In this document: piece by piece, positions 6,579 to 9,780 of the stretch
Layout: the number at the start of each line of letters is the position of its first letter
How positions within the stretch are numbered: position 1 is the first letter of the stretch
Source: Chromatiales bacterium
GTDB taxonomy: Bacteria > Pseudomonadota > Gammaproteobacteria > JACCYU01
Direction of reading: 5' to 3'
DNA length: 9,780 nt
Assembly: GCA_031177845.1 (NCBI GenBank)
Contig: JAPSGG010000026.1
Span: 1-9,780 of the forward strand
Notes under the pieces: model-generated
Database searches by the model: none
Told to the model about the DNA's origin: nothing
The model's input: the letters and a program-made list of their open reading frames with translations, nothing else
Position numbers and translations under genes: made by a program

Positions 6579-6688
6579 TTGATTTGTACAGATGGCTATG
6601 GTGGCCGTGTCTGCTTTCGCGCACTGTCAAGCCGAAGCGCGCATCGCCCCCAGGCCACGTCTCTCCCCAACGCCTCAACTACACGAGC

Positions 6689-6693
6689 AGAGG
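6689..6693 (+). promoter_or_regulatory. Ribosome-binding site deciding the rpfF start
   Basis: AGAGG ends ten bases before the ATG at 6704. It favours that start over the in-frame TTG at 6584, which lies almost on the predicted transcription start. The 40 residues the TTG would add (Trp-, Pro- and Arg-rich) resemble nothing in RpfF proteins. Confidence 0.5.
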
Positions 6694-6703
6694 TAGCCCG
6701 ACG

Positions 6704-7621
6704 ATGCGCAATAACGCCCCGAAGCCGCTGGCCTCAGTCGCCGGCATCAATAACTCCCACTACACGCAATTGGTCACTTACTTCGATCGGAAGTATCAGA
6801 CAGCGTGGTGCTACATGCAGCCCTCTTCGCAGCCTTGCTTCACGCCGGCCCTGCTGACGGAGCTCAACTTCTGGTGTAATGAACTTGAAGCGAACACGGC
6901 GGAGACTCGCGGTATCCGTTATCACGTGCTGGCTTCCAATGTACCCGATGTATACAACCTGGGCGGCGATCTCGGCCTTTTTAGGAGCCTCATCCAGAAC
7001 AGGAATAAAGCCGCCCTGCATACCTATGCGAAGACCTGCATCGATGCCTTGTACGCCAATATCATCCACTTCAAACGAGATATCACCACGATCTCCCTGG
7101 TGCAGGGCGATGCGCTCGGCGGCGGTTTCGAGACCGCCATGTCAAGCGATGTCCTGATCGCCGAGCGCAGCAGCAAGATGGGCCTGCCGGAGATCCTGTT
7201 CAATCTCTTTCCCGGCATGGGCGCCTACAGCCTGCTGAGCCGCCGGCTCGGTGGCGCCCGCGCCGAACGCATGATCCTGAGCGGGAGAATCTACGGCGCC
7301 GAGGAACTGTTCGAGATGGGTGTCGTGGACGTTCTAGCGGAAGACTTGCAGGGCGAGATGGCCGTATACGATTACATCAGGCGGGAAGACCGGGCAGCCA
7401 ATGGGTACCGTGCGGTGCGCGCGGCGAAGCATCGCGTCGACCCGATCACCTATGAAGAGTTAATGGGCGTTGCGGAGCTTTGGGTGGATGCGGCCATGCG
7501 CCTGGAACCGCGCGATCTGCATATGATGGGACGGCTGGCCGCGCGGCAACCGGCCAGCCAGGAGCGGCGCAATCGCGGAGGGTTCTTAAATCGACCGGGC
7601 GGGTCTGCGGTCATTGCATGA
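6704..7621 (+). CDS. rpfF: DSF synthase RpfF (crotonase-fold enoyl-CoA hydratase/thioesterase)
   Basis: Makes the diffusible signal factor, a cis-2-unsaturated fatty acid, from 3-hydroxyacyl-ACP by dehydration and thioester cleavage. It has 305 residues against about 289 in Xanthomonas. Xanthomonas-like blocks are [63 protein letters not shown] and [14 protein letters not shown]. The two catalytic glutamates of RpfF (E141 and E161 in Xanthomonas) align with E143 in GGGFE and E163 in GLPE, with the same 20-residue spacing, so the enzyme should be active. The ATG at 6704 is chosen for its AGAGG site and fit to family length. The C-terminal 25 residues (from about RQPASQERR) are basic and Gly-rich, and probably disordered. 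Its stop overlaps the rpfC stop by 11 bases, tail to tail, and the convergent rpfF/rpfC order matches the Xanthomonas rpf locus. Which acyl chain it prefers is unknown. Confidence 0.93.
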   Translation: MRNNAPKPLASVAGINNSHYTQLVTYFDRKYQTAWCYMQPSSQPCFTPALLTELNFWCNELEANTAETRGIRYHVLASNVPDVYNLGGDLGLFRSLIQNRNKAALHTYAKTCIDALYANIIHFKRDITTISLVQGDALGGGFETAMSSDVLIAERSSKMGLPEILFNLFPGMGAYSLLSRRLGGARAERMILSGRIYGAEELFEMGVVDVLAEDLQGEMAVYDYIRREDRAANGYRAVRAAKHRVDPITYEELMGVAELWVDAAMRLEPRDLHMMGRLAARQPASQERRNRGGFLNRPGGSAVIA

Positions 7622-9780
7622 CGCTGCGCTGACGGTTTAGGTAATCAGTGAGCCCGGCGCAGGTCTTGTTGAAGCTGGCCCTAATGCATGCGGCCAAGGC
7701 AGAACTCTGGGGGCCGGACATATCGAAAGGCTTGAGCTGCTGGGCCGCGGCGCACAGGCGCACCAGCTGAGTCCCGCCGAGCTCGCTGGCGGTGCCCTTG
7801 AGCGCATGTGCGGCATCCTGAAATTCCGGGTAATCCACCTCGGCCACCGCTTGTTGGAGCCTGGCCATAAGCCGCGTGCCGTCGCGGGTAAAGCCTTCCA
7901 CCAGTTCGCGCACGAAATCGCGCCCGGAACCCAGCTGGCACAGCCTGTTGAGCGCGGACTCATCCAGCTGCGCGTCGGATTGCGGGCTCGTTTTCTGGCG
8001 CGGCGGCTCGACGGCCGTGTGCCTGACCGGCGTGCTAGCGATGATCTGCGCCGCGATTGTGTCCAGCAAATGTCTGGCGTCGATAGGCTTGGTTAGGAAT
8101 GCGTTCGCGCCCGCTGTCCGGCACGCGTCCATGGCCTCGCGCGTCGCGTTGGCCGTCAACACGATGACTGGCGCACCCGCGCTCGGATTCATGAAGCGAT
8201 AGGCCTTGACCACATCAAGGCCGCTCACCCCGGGCATCTGCATGTCCACTATAACCACGTCGAAACGCGTCTTGCCGTGCGCCAAGGCATCCAGCGCCTG
8301 CTCGCCATCGTTCACCAGCCGAACCTTGTGCCCGACTCGCTGAAGAATCGCTTTGATGACCTCTTGGTTAATCTCGTTATCCTCCGCCACCAGGATGTGA
8401 AGACGCCGCTCCGTACCACGGCTACGGTAGTGTTCCGCCAACGAGACCACGTTCTCCGGTGGCTCATGATGCGTCTGGGCAGCGTGAATGGCATTGAAAA
8501 GCAGCGACTTTTCCAGCGGTTCAGGCAGCACCGCACAGTAGCCGCAGCGAATCAGGAACTCTTCCCGAGCGGCGTCAAAGGGGTCATCGATCAACACCAG
8601 CGACAGTTTGCCGGATGGTTGCAGCGCCCGCGCAGCGGCGGCAAAGTCTTCCGGCTCCATATCCAATCGCCGCCGCTCCACCAGCACGACTCGATGGGGC
8701 AGATGCTGCGCGGGGGCCCGTGCAAGCGTGGCAAAGGCGGTGGCGGCATTCTCCGCGCACTCAAGCCCCAGGCGCCAGCTTGCCAGCGCTGGCAAGATCC
8801 TGGCCGCCAACGGCTCGCCGACCAGCGCAAGCACGCACACGCCGCGCAGCGTTTCCGGTAGCACGCTGTCCTCGCGCGTGCCGGTCTGACGTTCGAACGG
8901 CAGCTCGAACCAGAACGTCGTGCCTACGCCCTCGCGGCTGTGCACCCCGATCCGGCCACCCATCTGTTCAACCAACTGCCGAGCGATTGCGGTGCCTAAG
9001 CCCGTGCCGCCAAAGCGGCGGGTGGTGGACGCATCGGCCTGGGTAAAGGTCTCGAAGATCTGGCCCTGGGCTGCCTCGGGAATGCCGATGCCCGTATCAG
9101 TCACCTCAAAACGCAGCTTAAGCGGATCCCCCTGATCCGCCGCCGGCGCCACCTTGATGCCGATGCGACCCTCAGCCGTGAATTTGACGGCGTTGCCGAG
9201 CAAATTGATGAAAACCTGTCGGACATGGGCCGCGTCACCGCGCAACAGGAAGGGCGTGTGGGGCGCGACGAAGGCGGTAAATTCGAGCCCTTTCTTGCGC
9301 GCCTGCGGCTCGAATAACAAGGCCATATCGCGCACCAGACGGTGCAGATCAAAATCATTGATCTCGACTTGCAGCTTGCCCGCTTCAATCCTGGAGAAGT
9401 CGAGGATGTTTTCGATGAGGCTTAGCAAGGTATGGGCCGAGGTGTGAATAGTGCGAGCGATCTCTCGCTGCTCGACATTGAGCCGGGTGTCCATCAGCAG
9501 ATCGCTCATGCCGATCACACCATTGAGCGGCGTGCGCAACTCGTGGCTCATATTAGCCACGAACTGCGATTTGGCCTGACTCGCCACATTGGCGCGATCG
9601 ATGGCGTCGTTGAGCTTGCGCAAGAGGGTTGCCATATACAGCGGCAGCACGCCCAATACGATCAACATGCCGGTGCTCAGCATGAACTGCGCAGACCAAT
9701 AATCGCTGAACAAGATGACGCCCGAGAAACCGGCGATACTGATCACGGTAGCGGCGGCCAGGTACTTCATTCCGTACCGG
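7611..9780 (-). CDS. rpfC: Hybrid sensor histidine kinase RpfC (DSF receptor), N-terminus beyond window
   Basis: Inner-membrane DSF sensor; in Xanthomonas it phosphorelays to RpfG and also binds and restrains RpfF. The frame stays open to the window edge: residues RYG precede the Met at 9770, matching the interior of Xanthomonas RpfC, so that Met is internal. Numbering from it, the last membrane segments lie at about 4-22 and 29-50. HisKA has H76 ([12 protein letters not shown]), and the ATPase has the N-box [10 protein letters not shown] at 189-198, DTGIGIP at 225-231 and [10 protein letters not shown] at 254-263. A degenerate receiver-like domain spans about 306-432. The true receiver (457-577) has acidic residues in AEDN, phospho-acceptor D509 and K561. 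A linker leads to a C-terminal Hpt domain with H655 ([15 protein letters not shown]). D509-to-H655 spacing equals that of Xanthomonas RpfC, while H76-to-D509 is about 120 residues longer because of the extra domain. All phosphorelay residues are intact. Confidence 0.93.
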   Translation of the reverse strand, partial: RYGMKYLAAATVISIAGFSGVILFSDYWSAQFMLSTGMLIVLGVLPLYMATLLRKLNDAIDRANVASQAKSQFVANMSHELRTPLNGVIGMSDLLMDTRLNVEQREIARTIHTSAHTLLSLIENILDFSRIEAGKLQVEINDFDLHRLVRDMALLFEPQARKKGLEFTAFVAPHTPFLLRGDAAHVRQVFINLLGNAVKFTAEGRIGIKVAPAADQGDPLKLRFEVTDTGIGIPEAAQGQIFETFTQADASTTRRFGGTGLGTAIARQLVEQMGGRIGVHSREGVGTTFWFELPFERQTGTREDSVLPETLRGVCVLALVGEPLAARILPALASWRLGLECAENAATAFATLARAPAQHLPHRVVLVERRRLDMEPEDFAAAARALQPSGKLSLVLIDDPFDAAREEFLIRCGYCAVLPEPLEKSLLFNAIHAAQTHHEPPENVVSLAEHYRSRGTERRLHILVAEDNEINQEVIKAILQRVGHKVRLVNDGEQALDALAHGKTRFDVVIVDMQMPGVSGLDVVKAYRFMNPSAGAPVIVLTANATREAMDACRTAGANAFLTKPIDARHLLDTIAAQIIASTPVRHTAVEPPRQKTSPQSDAQLDESALNRLCQLGSGRDFVRELVEGFTRDGTRLMARLQQAVAEVDYPEFQDAAHALKGTASELGGTQLVRLCAAAQQLKPFDMSGPQSSALAACIRASFNKTCAGLTDYLNRQRSVMQ

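Noticed and set aside
8277..8861. Plus-strand open frame of 194 codons inside rpfC
   Set aside because: It is antisense to the conserved receiver and pseudo-receiver domains of RpfC, with a composition typical of shadows in GC-rich DNA.
9768..9770. ATG at 9770 as the real start of rpfC
   Set aside because: The frame remains open to the window edge, and RYG-MKYL matches an interior segment of Xanthomonas RpfC. Most of the membrane sensor region is therefore missing, not absent from the gene.

Overview
The window is GC-rich, densely coded proteobacterial chromosome. The order cytochrome c4-like gene / engB / polA / thrB is a housekeeping neighbourhood of gamma- and betaproteobacteria. The APH-fold (ThrB type II) homoserine kinase and the style of the LOG-family protein suggest a Pseudomonas-like gammaproteobacterium or a Nitrosomonadales-like betaproteobacterium. 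I cannot decide between them from sequence alone. No transposase, integrase, tRNA, rRNA or CRISPR array is visible.

Layout. 1-330 (-): N-terminal part of an exported class I c-type cytochrome, cut by the window edge. 477-1073 (+): EngB ribosome-assembly GTPase. 1074-1726: a 653-base non-coding gap between the convergent engB and polA genes. 1727-4465 (-): full-length DNA polymerase I with an intact proofreading triad. 4466-4752: divergent intergenic region. 4753-5478 (+): LOG-family phosphoribohydrolase. 5556-6491 (+): homoserine kinase. 6704-7621 (+): RpfF, the diffusible signal factor (DSF) synthase. 7611-9780 (-): RpfC, the hybrid DSF sensor kinase, cut at its N-terminus. The stop codons of rpfF and rpfC overlap tail to tail by 11 bases.

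The most interesting region is the engB-polA gap. On the minus strand it carries four consecutive stem-loops (1244 down to 1132). The last is a Rho-independent terminator followed by UCUUUU. The loops of the last three display C-rich, anti-Shine-Dalgarno-like motifs (CUCCC type), and the first a shorter CCC. A second minus-strand terminator (1373 to 1338) lies between this block and polA, so the block looks like its own transcription unit: a C-rich-loop small RNA. The gap next to polA is where Spot 42 (spf) lies in enterobacteria and ErsA in Pseudomonas, and from memory also sX13 in Xanthomonas. A further ~350 bases between polA and the second terminator are unexplained and rich in hairpins.

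The second theme is quorum sensing. RpfF makes the DSF fatty-acid signal and RpfC senses it and passes phosphate through its receiver and Hpt domains, normally to RpfG, which is not in this window. This RpfC carries an extra degenerate receiver-like domain between the kinase core and the true receiver, which the Xanthomonas protein appears to lack.
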